A DNA stretch of 64,000 nucleotides from Anthostomella pinea (lineage: Eukaryota > Ascomycota > Sordariomycetes > Xylariales > Xylariaceae): assembly GCA_963556695.1 (NCBI GenBank), contig CAUWAG010000020.1, positions 4,216,001 to 4,280,000 on the forward strand, read 5' to 3'. The position numbers and the translations under genes are program-made. The notes beneath the pieces were generated by a model. That model saw nothing but the letters and a program-made list of their open reading frames with translations, was not told the DNA's origin and did not search any database. Shown piece by piece: positions 24,347 through 35,096 of the stretch. Position 1 is the first letter of the stretch, and every line of letters begins with the position of its first letter.

Positions 24347-26350
24347 ATGCCACGTTTATATCCATCGTGGATAATATCTTTGACGAGACCATTTAAACCT
24401 CAGTTCATAGTGAGCAGCAGTCCCAATTGGAAAGGCCCTTCCAACCCAGTTGCCGCGTACGCGACCGAGGCGTCGACGCGTTTGCAAAAGTTCCAGCTTC
24501 GTAACTATCAGGAAGAATGCATCCAGTCGGTTCTGACTTCACTGAAACATGGCCAAAAGCGACTGGGAATATCGCTGGCGACGGGAGCTGGCAAGACGGT
24601 CATCTTTACTCAGCTGATTGACCGGATCAGTCCCAGCTCCAAGGTTGCGAATCAGACGCTCATCTTGGCCCATCGACGGGAGCTCGTGGAACAGGCCGCA
24701 AGACAATGCAGCAATGCCTATCCAAATAAATCGGTTGAGATCGAGATGGGAAACATGCACGCGTCAGGGACCGCAGAAATCACCATTGCCAGCATTCAGA
24801 GCTTCACATCCGGTGACCGCATCGACAAGTTTGATCCCAGGTTGTTTAAGCTCGTACTAGTCGACGAGGCTCATCACATTGTGGCTCCTGGATATCTGAG
24901 GACCCTGAAGCACTTCGGTCTTGACCAGAAGAAAGACGATTCTCCGACCCTGGTTGGAGTCTCCGCTACCTTCTCTCGCTTTGATGGGCTACGGCTCGGA
25001 GCTGCGATCGACGAGATCGTCTATCACAAAGACTACGTCGATATGATCGGCGAGAAATGGCTGTCGGATGTCATCTTCACCACGGTCGAATCGACTGCCG
25101 ATATATCGAGGGTGAAGAGCGGCGCAAATGGTGACTTCCAACCTGGCGAACTGTCCCGGGTAGTCAACACGGAGCAGATCAACGAGATCACAGTTCGTAG
25201 CTGGCTAGCGAAAGCCGCAGGCAGAAAATCGACATTAGTATTTTGTGTCGACCTTGCACACGTTTCTGGGTTAACTCGAACTTTTCGCCAGCATGGCATG
25301 GATGCCCAATTCGTCACTGGCGATACGCCCAAGGTTGAGAGGAGCGAGCGCTTGGAAGCTTTCAAGCATGGCGAGTTTCCTGTTCTCGTCAACTGTGGTG
25401 TCTTCACTGAAGGCACTGACATTCCCAACATCGATTGCATTATTCTTGCCAGGCCGACTCGCTCCCGCAACCTACTTATACAGATGATCGGTAGAGGCAT
25501 GCGGCTTCATCCCGGAAAGAAGAATTGCCACATTATTGACATGGTGTCGAGCTTGGCCACCGGTATCGTCAACACTCCTACGTTGTTCGGACTCGACCCA
25601 TCTGAGCTGGTCAAGGAAGCCTCTGTGGATGCAATACAGGGTTTGAAAGATCGAAAAGAGGCAGAAAAGGAGAGAGCCAAAGAGACGTTCTCGCCTGCTT
25701 CAAACCCTTCTCCCGCCGGTGGGATGAGTCGGAACATCACGTTCGTCGAGTATGACTCGGTTTTCGATCTGATCGCGGATACTTCTGGCGAGCAACACAT
25801 TCGCTCAATCAGCAAGAATGCTTGGGTCCAAGTTGGGCCTAGCAGATATGTACTGTCTGGTGGCCCCAACGGGACCTACATCAGGTTGGAAAAAAGTGAT
25901 GCGGAGGAGGAAGACGTGGAATCCAAGTTCTCAGCGTGGGAAATCAGGGGTCTGCCAACAGGAGTTTCAAAATCTCCATTTGCAGCGCCGCGCCGTATGC
26001 TTAAGGCCACGACCTTCGCTGATGCTGTCCACGGTGCTGACAATTACGCGTCGGAACATTATCCTCATGTGCTGATTTCGAGAAATGTGAGCTGGCGTCG
26101 TGGCCCCCCTACCGATGGTCAGCTCAAGTTCTTGAACAAGCTGCGGGCTGCAAATGAGCAACTGGAAGCGACCGACATCACCAAGGGGAAGGCAACGGAC
26201 ATGATTACCAAGGTGCGACATGGTGCTCGAGGTCGGTTTGCAACACTCGAAGCAGACAAGCGACGAAAGGAACGAAAGGCTTCAATGCAAGAGCAGGAAA
26301 AAGCCATGAAGCTCCGAGAGCAGGTCTCGCTTGGGCCTTTACAGGCTTGA
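24347..26350 (+). CDS. IRC3: Mitochondrial superfamily-2 helicase IRC3
   Basis: IRC3-type enzymes are mitochondrial DEAH-box double-stranded-DNA translocases/helicases needed for mtDNA maintenance. This is an intronless gene of 667 residues. The N-terminus (MPRLYPSWIISLTRPFKPQF) is a basic presequence. Helicase motifs in order: LRNYQEECIQSVL (Q-motif-like), Walker A ATGAGKT at 78-84, DEAH at 173-176, SATF in VGVSATFSRFDG, FTEGTDIPNIDCIILARPT, and motif VI QMIGRGMRLHPGK. The C-terminal third is a basic helical extension of the family, ending in a Lys/Arg/Glu-rich helix. The length and single DEAH core fit IRC3 better than bacterial-type UvrB or Mss116. Confidence 0.9.
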   Translation: MPRLYPSWIISLTRPFKPQFIVSSSPNWKGPSNPVAAYATEASTRLQKFQLRNYQEECIQSVLTSLKHGQKRLGISLATGAGKTVIFTQLIDRISPSSKVANQTLILAHRRELVEQAARQCSNAYPNKSVEIEMGNMHASGTAEITIASIQSFTSGDRIDKFDPRLFKLVLVDEAHHIVAPGYLRTLKHFGLDQKKDDSPTLVGVSATFSRFDGLRLGAAIDEIVYHKDYVDMIGEKWLSDVIFTTVESTADISRVKSGANGDFQPGELSRVVNTEQINEITVRSWLAKAAGRKSTLVFCVDLAHVSGLTRTFRQHGMDAQFVTGDTPKVERSERLEAFKHGEFPVLVNCGVFTEGTDIPNIDCIILARPTRSRNLLIQMIGRGMRLHPGKKNCHIIDMVSSLATGIVNTPTLFGLDPSELVKEASVDAIQGLKDRKEAEKERAKETFSPASNPSPAGGMSRNITFVEYDSVFDLIADTSGEQHIRSISKNAWVQVGPSRYVLSGGPNGTYIRLEKSDAEEEDVESKFSAWEIRGLPTGVSKSPFAAPRRMLKATTFADAVHGADNYASEHYPHVLISRNVSWRRGPPTDGQLKFLNKLRAANEQLEATDITKGKATDMITKVRHGARGRFATLEADKRRKERKASMQEQEKAMKLREQVSLGPLQA

Positions 26351-26739
26351 CGGCGGGCTTGAGGTGGAAAACCACCCGCCCGACCCCCTTTCCCATCCAT
26401 AGCTGGAGCTTATGGTCCGTCAGTGAAATTCAGGTTGGGGCCAGTCATGCACAATGGTAACCCCTCCTGTATTTGGCTTTCGGTTTGCTTCGCGTGCACT
26501 TCGCGCCTGGACCACGTGGTGTTTTCACTGACGCGATATTTAACGTGATCCTGAGGCAGCATTTCTTTCGCAACGATTAACGCCGATGCACTTGCAAAAC
26601 GCCCACTGCCCACTTGTTCGTTCGTCTGTGATTTTTCCGATTCCGCCGACGAACCTGCAACCACCGACGATAGTCCACTCGAACAACAGCACTTGTTCCT
26701 ATTCTGTCGCCGTGCCGTTTTCGTCCGACCGTTGCAATC
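26351..26739. other. Intergenic region IRC3 to 461-aa gene
   Basis: This 389-bp space lies between tandem genes; the right half presumably contains the promoter of the next gene. Nothing else is seen. Confidence 0.55.
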
Positions 26740-28125
26740 ATGGCGGGTCGCAATGCCTCCGGGCAACCACGACAGACTTCTTCGGCTCCTCCCAGGTTGG
26801 AATCAGTTCGCCCGCCCCCAGCAGCTTCCCCGGCACTACAAGCCCACCGGGCACCCCAAGTCTTTGACAAGTATCCCCCAGGTAACACTCGCCCTCTCCC
26901 TGCTCGCACCTTCGACGCACCCATTATGATCTTATCACGCAAGTCAATCAAACACTACCTGGAGCAATCGGTTACCCTCCAGAAGTGGGCTCAGCAGAGA
27001 ACCGAGGGAAAAGCCAAGCTGTGGCTTGACAAAAAGTACCTCGAGAAAGTCGACAACCTCAAGGTCCATGAACGCAAAGCCGCCGAGATCCGTGACCCCG
27101 GAGTCAAGGCAAGAGCTCAAGACAAGATACGACACCTCCAACAGGAAGTGTCAGTGGAGAAACAGAAAATCCTCACAAAAGAATCACAGCACATCAAAGA
27201 GACAGAACGCGCATGGGCAACTTTTGTGAGCATCAAGGCTCACGAGGAAGAAGCTGCTATACGACATAATATACGCAACATCCTGGGGCTGCCATCCAAT
27301 CCCCTCGTAACTTCTCGAGTCGAAAAGCTGCTAGGCTCGGACGGAACAGTGCCGCAAACCCCCTCCTTGCCGACTCATACACTATCCTTCTTCCGCGGTT
27401 CTCCTTTGACGCATACCAGGATGAGCTGGGAGGAGGCGATGGCAGGGTCTATGGAAGGCATCGCAGACAAGTCGGATCTGAACAACGACATACCGTACGA
27501 TATCAAGATCCCCGAATGGTTCGCCGTCCTCGATGCTCAGAGACAGGTTCGGTTGACTGGCAACACGCCCAGGGACCGATGGGTTTATCTGTGCAACATG
27601 CTCTTCAACCTGGAGGCTTCGATCAGGATTCTCAGGTACCAAGAGGAGCACAAAGACGAGCTGGCGTGGACGAAGTGCGTTACCAATCCCCCGATACCCG
27701 GCCCGATGTCTTCCCAGGAGATGATGAACGAGGTTCAGGCATGCATCAACCAGGCAATGGCCAAGGTTCGTGCTGCCGACAAAGAGGTGGTGAAAACGCG
27801 CACGGCAAAGTCCAGAGCTGCAAAGAACGAAGATGAAGGCTTGCATATGATGAAGATGCGACAGGAAGTCCAGCAGCTCGAGATGAAGCAACGGAACGCA
27901 CTGCATGATCTAGCCAACCGCCCTGTCGGATCAGTGTCCACCACTGCTCGTATGCAGGCCAACCCGTACCGCAGCACAGGGCCGTCAACTTCGTCGTCAT
28001 CGTCAGCAGCACCTGCGCCGGCCACGAGACAGGATTTCCAAGCCCGAGGGCTGATGGTGCCTACTGGTTTGCAACGACGGGGCTCGCAGGACAGCACAGA
28101 CGATGAAGACAGAGTGAGGCTGTAG
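26740..28125 (+). CDS. Unrecognised 461-aa coiled-coil protein
   Basis: I do not recognise this protein. It is a single open frame from a good ATG (GCAATCATGG) to TAG. Residues 1-50 are Pro/Ala/Ser-rich and probably disordered. Residues ~65-185 are strongly helical and charged, rich in Lys, Glu and Gln (from SIKHYLEQSVTLQKWAQQR onward), which looks like coiled coil. A middle part contains DIPYDIKIPEWFAVLDAQRQ and a WVYLCNMLFNLEASIRIL helix. A second coiled coil lies near 340-390 (DEGLHMMKMRQEVQQLEMK), and the Ser/Ala-rich tail ends in an acidic DSTDDEDRVRL. No signal peptide or membrane span is seen. It is the last gene before the AT-rich block. Its codon use resembles that of the neighbouring genes, so I think it is a real, lineage-restricted gene. 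Confidence 0.75.
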   Translation: MAGRNASGQPRQTSSAPPRLESVRPPPAASPALQAHRAPQVFDKYPPGNTRPLPARTFDAPIMILSRKSIKHYLEQSVTLQKWAQQRTEGKAKLWLDKKYLEKVDNLKVHERKAAEIRDPGVKARAQDKIRHLQQEVSVEKQKILTKESQHIKETERAWATFVSIKAHEEEAAIRHNIRNILGLPSNPLVTSRVEKLLGSDGTVPQTPSLPTHTLSFFRGSPLTHTRMSWEEAMAGSMEGIADKSDLNNDIPYDIKIPEWFAVLDAQRQVRLTGNTPRDRWVYLCNMLFNLEASIRILRYQEEHKDELAWTKCVTNPPIPGPMSSQEMMNEVQACINQAMAKVRAADKEVVKTRTAKSRAAKNEDEGLHMMKMRQEVQQLEMKQRNALHDLANRPVGSVSTTARMQANPYRSTGPSTSSSSSAAPAPATRQDFQARGLMVPTGLQRRGSQDSTDDEDRVRL

Positions 28126-28625
28126 TGATCGCCTACTTGACGACTTGCCGACTTGCCGCGACGAGACGACTTACAAATCCCGATTCAAGATTACCAGCCA
28201 CCACAATTGCACTCTTTACGATCGATTTCTGGGTTACAAAAGTTCCTAGGTGTGCTGCCTTGACTCCTCGCATACCATACATCGTACAGAATTTAGGGAG
28301 GGGAATGGAAGGGAGTTGAAAAGAGGTTAGAGAGGCGCAATTGGCTGCATTCTCGTTGGAGCACTATATACCATTGCATTCTCGTTGCCGGATACACAAA
28401 AAAAGGAGGTTGGAAGGGCTTTTGCATGGCTATGGCTGGATGTGCTTAGAGTTGGCACTCTCTTGCTTTCTGGTCCGCTTGTACGTATGAAGTTCACCTG
28501 GCCTGAGTGCCTAGGTCTTCACAATGAGGCGAACTCAATATGATGATCATAACGAGCCGAAAAAGGCCGTCTCACCGATATTTTCGACCCTGCTTCTTGA
28601 TATTGTGTGAATTCATGAAATCGGC
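28126..28625. other. Transition from gene-rich DNA to repeat block
   Basis: This is 500 bp of normal-GC sequence between the 461-aa gene and the first repeat copy. It contains a short A/G-rich stretch (AAAAAAAGGAGG) near 28397. No gene is seen. Confidence 0.6.
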
Positions 28626-28760
28626 ATTGTAATAATGGCTGTACGCACCATCAGTGGTAGTAGCCCTGGCACCCTGGTATCACGTGACTAGCACGTGACT
28701 ACCCGGACGGCAGGTTGCTCCGGGACCACTAGGGACCCGAATAATAGGGCGGGTGTCACG
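28626..28760. repeat. Dispersed repeat, nearly unmutated copy
   Basis: About 135 bp here align without gaps, apart from the last few bases, to 39015-39150 in the same orientation. Nearly all differences are C-to-T or G-to-A in the right copy, so this is the less mutated member. It contains two CACGTGACT boxes close together (28681-28700) and GGGACC motifs. It could be the end of a larger element. Confidence 0.8.
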
Positions 28761-29409
28761 GGGCAGCTTGGAGACCAGGACAAAAGTGCCGATCAATATC
28801 TCCAATTGTACAAAAATACTTTGGTGAAGAAGGGAAGAGAGATCTGCAGCACCACCAAATCTGGTGGGTGATAGATCCCAAATCCCGACCCACAATTATC
28901 TATCCATCTGTGTAGTAGTCCACCCCCACCAAACCACCTGATGGGTGTCAGATCCATCACATTAATAAAGCTAACTATGAGATTACTTTTTAATAAAATA
29001 AATCCGTTCTCGCATTTCCACCATAAAATATAATTAACTTTATACTGTAACACTTTATAAGTCGACCTTTTTAATAAAATTTAATATTTAAAAAATGATA
29101 TATTGTTAAGAAAAATCTAAAAAACTCTTTACTTTATTGACCGCATAAAAACGTTTCTTACACCGTTTATTTTAACGATTATAGTTTATACTTTTCAATA
29201 AATCGTTTAAGAAACAAAAAACTCGTTTATTTAACAGCCTTTTAAAACATTTCTTTTTGCGCGTATACTCTATTACCTTTTAAATTGTATACTTGTTTAA
29301 ATATATTACTTATTCTTTATAATTATTGTATAATAGTTTTTATTCTTTAAACTATGTTTCAAAGCTTTTTACCTTTGTATTTGACTAATTCATTATATAA
29401 AAAACTATA

Positions 29410-31251
29410 ACGTAGCTGACAAGCAAGTTAGCACTCGTCATGAACACTCTAACTGCCATGTGAAATAACTTCACCACAACGCATTCAATTCAATTCAATC
29501 AATTGGATTCCTCTTCTTCAGGGGTTTCTATCTCTATTATATAAGTCCGCGCGTTATGACCAGTGTTGCTGCAAACGCCACACCGTTGCTCACGCGCTGC
29601 CATCCTCCTTGGACGACGACTACCTTCACTCATTTCCTGTCTTGCCAGCTCAGTACTATCCTTTATAGCTTAAAGACCTATTATATTTTTAATAGAAAGT
29701 ATTCCTCTTTTTATTAAATAATTTTTTTTGGTTCTCTGGCATTTACTTAATAAGTGATTGGCCTCTGCTAGCTCGCGGACCCGGGAATCAACCAAAGCGA
29801 CCTTGTGTATAAGACCATATATAGCCTTTAAAAACGAGTTTAATGTATCAATTATTAATGTAAGTGAGCTTTTCTGGTGGTTTCTGACTTAATTTCAGAT
29901 ATAAACTGATTGGTTTACTGCTTTATTACTGGTGGTAGGCGTCTTTGAAGTCTAAGTAGTGGGTGGCAGATTGGGGTCTGGTGACGGTCTTTGTACGACA
30001 GCGAGAGCATCCAGCTTTTAAATGACATTTTCTGGGTCAAAAAGAATAAGGCTAGTGGCACTGAAACCTGCTCAGATATTTCCTGGTGTCATTGCAGCAT
30101 TATGTGCTTCACAAAACGCTGTAAGGAAGTTCTCTTTTGAAACATAGGTTATATGACGCCGGATGAGATCCTCAATTAAGTAACCATAGGCTCATTTAAG
30201 TGGGCTGAAATAATTGACATCTAAAGGCTGGAACCTATATAAGGAGTGGGCAGGCATACAAAGAGTGATGATGCTATTATTCTAACAATAATTCTCAAAG
30301 ACCTAGAAATGATGGCTTTTGTAACCATCTAGGATGAGGAGGCGTTTACCGGCAGTCATACGCAGTCTGGTATACTTGTCGAAATACTGAATCCATTTCA
30401 AACCGAGCTCATTTGTAGTCCATCTGTTGTCAGACACGGCCACCTTCCAATCGCGTGGTAATGTCGTATCGCAATACCATGATGCGAGGTAGGTTTTACC
30501 TTGTAGAATGATGAACGGCAGGACCACCCAACCATCAGTATTGATAGCAGAGATTGATGTAGACCATTCTCTGTTGCCTTGCTGAGCTTGTCTAAGCCTG
30601 CCACTTCTTTCGGTACTTATGATGACCATGCCAGACCCAATAATGCCCATCATAAACCCAGTCTCATCAAAGTTATAAATGTCTGCGTCTTGGATACTAT
30701 ATTTGCGATTGCCGCTGTAACTTGGCAAAACCACGCGCGATACGCGTATGGATCTTCATTCAAGAACCTCTGGTAATCCATCCTCTGATAAAAACGCGTC
30801 CGGAGGCCTGGTGTGTGTTTAATGAAGTTGCGCGTCCAGTTCTTTCCAATCTGTCCAGCCCCACGTGCCGCCAATAATTAATTCGCCATATCTTCAACAT
30901 AACTGTGCCGGTGTGGAAATGCTTGGGCATCCAGGTCAAGAATGAAGGAGAGAATGACATTCTCTTTAGAAACCATAAGTTTTAAAGTATTAGGTATGCT
31001 GTCGTGTTGTGATAGCATTCCTTTGATTATATTGCTCAAAGTGGAACGAGGGATGTTAAAGAGTTTCACAAGCTGAAATATAGAAATATGAGGGTCACGT
31101 CATTTACCTTGGACAGCTAGCTGCAAGTCTGATTCATTGTAACGTGGTGCCATTGTTGTTGGTGGAGATATAATGGTTTGAATCGTGTTGGTTGGAAAGT
31201 TCATGACAAGTGCCAATTCGCTTGTAATGCCAACTCGCTTGTCAGCTACGT
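29410..31251 (-). mobile_element. Fot1/pogo-family DNA transposon, decayed
   Basis: The 1842-bp element is bounded by TA dinucleotides (29408-29409 and 31252-31253), the target duplication typical of Tc1/mariner-pogo elements. Terminal inverted repeats begin ACGTAGCTGACAAGC at 29410 and match the reverse complement at the right end. The right inverted repeat is longer, carrying a second, diverged copy of the AAGCGAGTTGGCA unit that the left end lacks. The interior encodes a broken transposase on the minus strand. It is noticeably less AT-rich than its surroundings, so it probably inserted into already mutated DNA, with partial later mutation. Confidence 0.85.
29900..31153 (-). pseudogene. Fot1-like transposase remnant (DDE_1)
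   Basis: Reading the minus strand from the ATG at 31153 gives MAPRYNESDLQLAVQGK, then a psq-type helix-turn-helix (KLFNIPRSTLSNIIKG), a CENP-B-like domain region, and the catalytic core with NFDETGFMMGI (about 30670-30640), LLILDGYKSHH (about 30310) and QPLDVNYFSPLK further left; the three Asp residues of the DDE/DDD triad are thus visible. The frame is broken by a one-base deletion near 30720 and by several stops. The stops after QGK, after DMAN, after SHHF and before AYG are each explained by one C-to-T change in a CGA, CAA or CAG codon. It is non-functional. Confidence 0.85.
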
Positions 31252-32068
31252 TACCTTATGTAAGTATAAACGATTCATATATAGAAAAGCGTTTAAAGAC
31301 AATTTTTTTAATTGTTTAATTTAATTTAAATCGTAAAACCTTTAAAAATATAAATATAATTACTTTAAATAATATGATTATTTAACTAACTTTATCATGT
31401 TTATTAAACGTATCAAAAGTTTTATTAAATAAAACAAATGTAAAAACAACATTTATAAATACGGTTTCTTTTTAGATAAATATTATTAAAAAATACTTGC
31501 TATTATATAATAAAATGACAGATTTACGTTTCAAAAGCGTTTTATTATGTACAAAACTAACTTTAATAACGTTTTTAATAACCTTAAAAAACGCTTTGCT
31601 TTCTAAGCAGTTATTGTTATAAAAAAATTATTAAGTAATAATTTTATAATTTTATTTTTATTAATACTTTTTAAAGTATATATAGAAGAAGTTGATTAAA
31701 ACAATCTTATTCTCAAAGCTGTTATCATTAATTAATACTTTCAAGCCGTTAATAACAAATGTAAGCTATAAAAATACAAGAATAATAATAAAATAAAAAG
31801 CAATTTTTATAAAGCTTAATCTTATAATGATTTTTAATCTTATATAAATTTTGGTTATAATAAAAAGGTTTAGTTATAAACGTAACAAGGATCGTTTTAA
31901 TTAAAAGTTAATTTTAAAAAATTTCGTTATAAATATAATGAATAACGTAATAAAAATAACCGTTCCAATAGTTTCAATAAATATAAAAAGAAATATAATA
32001 GAAAAAGCAAAATAAAAACTATACTTACCTTATAACCAACGCTTTTATTTTTAAAGAATTTTTATATA

Positions 32069-32264
32069 TGTGTGGCTCTAAGTGTTGGCTTAAGGTGGTC
32101 TGTACACTAGGATGAGGGGTGGTTGCCCCACCGCTCTGTTGCTACGTGATAGACGCGCCGCACCAGTATTTGGCTATAAATACGTCCGTACAAGGTAGAC
32201 AAAAAACAAGCAACCAAGAAAGCTATGTACACCTAAAACCACTGCTCCCTGAATTCTCACAGCA
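32069..32264. repeat. Normal-GC island, possible solo LTR
   Basis: A 196-bp island starts TGTGTGGC and ends CACAGCA (TG...CA), with a TATAAATA box in the middle, inside AT-rich sequence. These are LTR-like features, but I find no target-site duplication (ATATA on the left, TTAAA on the right), so the call is tentative. Confidence 0.35.
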
Positions 32265-32691
32265 TTAAACTTTATTAAATCTTTTTTATCTTTTAAAAAT
32301 ATTAAATCCGAATACAAATATTACGTTATCAATATTATTAAATAATATTAGTATCATACGCATTTTTTAAATTAACAAAGCTTGAAAAAGGACTTACATT
32401 ATTATACTTTTAAGCTTAATAAAACGTTATAAACTTTTTTATTAAAGCTTTTTAATAAATATATATACGGCTTTTATTATAAATAAATAAATTCTCATAA
32501 TAAGTTATTTTCTTACCTAAAAAACTGCCTTTACGTTTAGAAGAAAACAATCAATCTTTTTTATTTAATAACTTGACTTTAAACCTTAAAGAAAAGGTTA
32601 CCTTTTTAATACTTTAAAAACCGGTTTTTTATCTTCAAAAAGTGGGTTTATTTATTTATAAATAAAGCTTTATTATTAAGCTATACGTCAC

Positions 32692-32955
32692 GATTCCGTA
32701 AATGTATTGCAAAGATACAGAGACCCTTATTAACTATTGACATATAACGAATTCTGGTTGAAGGAAAAGGAAGATTTGGAGATGCGCCCGAATTGGTGGG
32801 CAGCTAGATGTGCGCAGTCGTCCCCCCACCAGACCCACAAGGGCATGGATCAACCTATCGGCCGCTTCAGTCACGTGCTCAGTCACGTGACCCGGGAACC
32901 ATGGGGACCATGGCTAGACCTTATCGATGGTGGAACCATCACACTATACCTATTT
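32692..32955. repeat. Normal-GC island with paired CACGTG boxes
   Basis: About 260 bp of normal composition within the AT-rich block. It contains TCACGTGCTCAGTCACGTGA followed by CCCGGGAACCATGGGGACC, loosely similar in layout to the CACGTG-pair region of the 28626-28760 repeat. I cannot name the element. Confidence 0.35.
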
Positions 32956-33660
32956 TTAAACAGTAATTCGTGCTTTTTAAAACAATTTAAAAAATGATAT
33001 ATACTTCGATTTTAATATAAACAAATATATAATTAACCGCATTTTTAAACTTTCCTACATGTTTGTTAAAAAACGTACCGGAAAAAGGAAAAAGGTTAGT
33101 AAAAAAAGCATTTGGAAATTTACAATAAGCCATTTTATATATATATAGTAAATCAAAGGAACAAAAGGAACAAAATTTAAATAAAATTTAAATTTTTAAG
33201 ATACATTTTTAAAGATAAGATAAAATATAAATTATATAATAATAATAAAATTTCATAACTTTTCAACCTTGATATTAATTATAAAACATTTATCTTTTCG
33301 TTTACTTAACTTAAAATGCTTAACTTGTTTTTAATGTTTAATAAGAATTATAAGCCTATATTTATAAAATTATTATATAACTATTGGTTATTTTTATTTC
33401 ACAATAAACTATTATATATTTATTTTATTTAAGTCTTTATTTAATAACCATAACTTTTCGTTTATATTTACTTATAACGCTATAATTCATATAATTATAA
33501 AGTATATTATACCGTATTTCGTAATAATAAAAAATGCTTTCAACGAACTATTAATTATTAAAAAAAAGTATAAAGCTTAAATCGGTTAAAAATATATTAA
33601 TAATAATCACTTCACGATATCTTAAACCAGCTACTTTAAAGATATTGTAATTAGTACCGC

Positions 33661-33817
33661 TGTCATAGTCTGGTACAGGTAGCCCATGTGGTGAGTCCTG
33701 GAGCCCGGACATGAGTACATGTACCACCATTGAATGTCAAGCTGACAGGCTTGATGTTCGACATCCTTTTGAGAGGAACAGCCGTGGCATAGTGGTTATG
33801 ATAAGCGTTCTGTCACA
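33661..33817. repeat. Normal-GC island, possible solo LTR (minus orientation)
   Basis: Read on the minus strand, it begins TGTGACAG (like the well-supported LTR at 39330) and ends ATGACA, 157 bp. No flanking duplication is visible, and the interior does not obviously match the 39330 LTR. Confidence 0.3.
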
Positions 33818-34396
33818 ATTGATATAATAACTTATTATTATAATTCAAATAAAATAGTACTTATATAAGTCGATAAATTTATTAATTACAGATTTAAAGT
33901 TATAAAATATTATATTAAAAATGAATACGTTTAAAACCTAGTTTTATCATCTTTAATACTTAAATCAAACTTATTACAGGTTTTAATTTACATCTTTCTT
34001 TCCTGGAAACCGCTAAAGCCTTTTTAAATTAAAATGGCGTACGTTATTTAGGCTTATCGTTACCTTTAAAGTATTCTTAAAGCTTATAAGAAGTTAATTA
34101 TACCTTTAACCGATTATATTGTATTTAAAAATATTATTAATTAAACGAACTTTAATATTACGTTTTGTGATCGTAATAATAAGTAATTTACTCATATTTA
34201 TATCTATCTATTTTTATATAATTTTTAAGTTTATTATATCGTTAAACGTTTGATTTTAGTTTTAAACATGTTAAGCTGTTTACATACCGTTTAAAATAAA
34301 ATAAAAACTTTAAAAGCAAGTTTTAATAGACGAATAAAAACCCGATGTTTAAGTACGTTTAACTTATAAATAAACCCGGTATAAATAAAGATACAA

Positions 34397-34615
34397 TTAA
34401 GCGTTTTTTACGGCATATATTAAAAATGTTGAATGGGTATCCTTGCCATATTCAAGGTCGACTTGTTTTCCAAATTTGATGCGATCAAGATCAATGAGGT
34501 CGACAAGGTTGACATATAGGTTGCGGTCGCTGAGATATCGTAGCTTCTCGTCTCTCACAATGTCTGCAGGGTCTTGAGCAACTTGGATTTCGCTGTTGCC
34601 ATTGCTGGAGGCCAT
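34397..34615 (-). pseudogene. Orphan 72-aa ORF fragment next to the minisatellite
   Basis: An ATG at 34615 opens a 72-codon frame (MASSNGNSEIQVAQDPADIV...) that runs left into AT-rich, probably mutated DNA and stops. It lies 480 bp from the copia-like LTR at 35097-35300 and points away from it, which would fit the start of a gag-like gene of an element on the minus strand. I do not recognise the sequence. Confidence 0.3.
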
Positions 34616-34616
34616 C

Positions 34617-34830
34617 TTGTCGGATGTACTTGTGTTGGATATGGGCGTGTCGGATGGACGTGTCGGATGGACGTGTCATATGGGCACGTGTCGGATGGGC
34701 GTGTGGTATAGGCGTGTGGGATAGGCGTGTGTCAGACGGATGTGTGTCAGGTGGTTCTGTCAACAATATGGCATGTGTCGGATGGGCGTGTGTCGGACGA
34801 GCGCGTCGGATGGATGTGTGGGGGAGGGTT
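34617..34830. repeat. Minisatellite, GTGTCGGATGGGC-like units
   Basis: About 15 degenerate units around 13 bp (GTGTCGGATGGGC, GTGTCGGATGGAC, GTGTGGTATAGGC, GTGTGGGATAGGC) with two insertions containing GGTTCTGTCAACA. Composition is normal, unlike the DNA to the left. Confidence 0.8.
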
Positions 34831-34891
34831 CTGTCAACAGTCTGTGCTGCCGCGCGGGATATGAGTATTGCTGTGACTGCAGCGTAATCTA

Positions 34892-34989
34892 TTGCCTCGA
34901 GTCGCCTCTGGAGGAACGTTTGCAGTAGAAAACCTCGGATCTCGTGCTGTGCCTCGAATCGCCTCTTGAGGAACGTTTACGACAGAAGA
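34892..34989. repeat. Two-copy direct duplication, ~60-bp period
   Basis: A segment beginning TGCCTCGAGTCGCCTCTGGA is repeated at about 34952 as TGCCTCGAATCGCCTCTTGA; both copies continue GGAACGTTT and end in AGAA. The differences include G-to-A, G-to-T and others. The segment lies between the minisatellite and the LTR. Confidence 0.75.
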
Positions 34990-35096
34990 TCCAGATCTTT
35001 GGCTGTATCCCGAGTCTCGTGTCAGGAACTTTGATACAGTAAGACCTCTTCTTTTCCTTGCTTATCTGTGTTGCCTTGGGAGACAACACTGATCAG

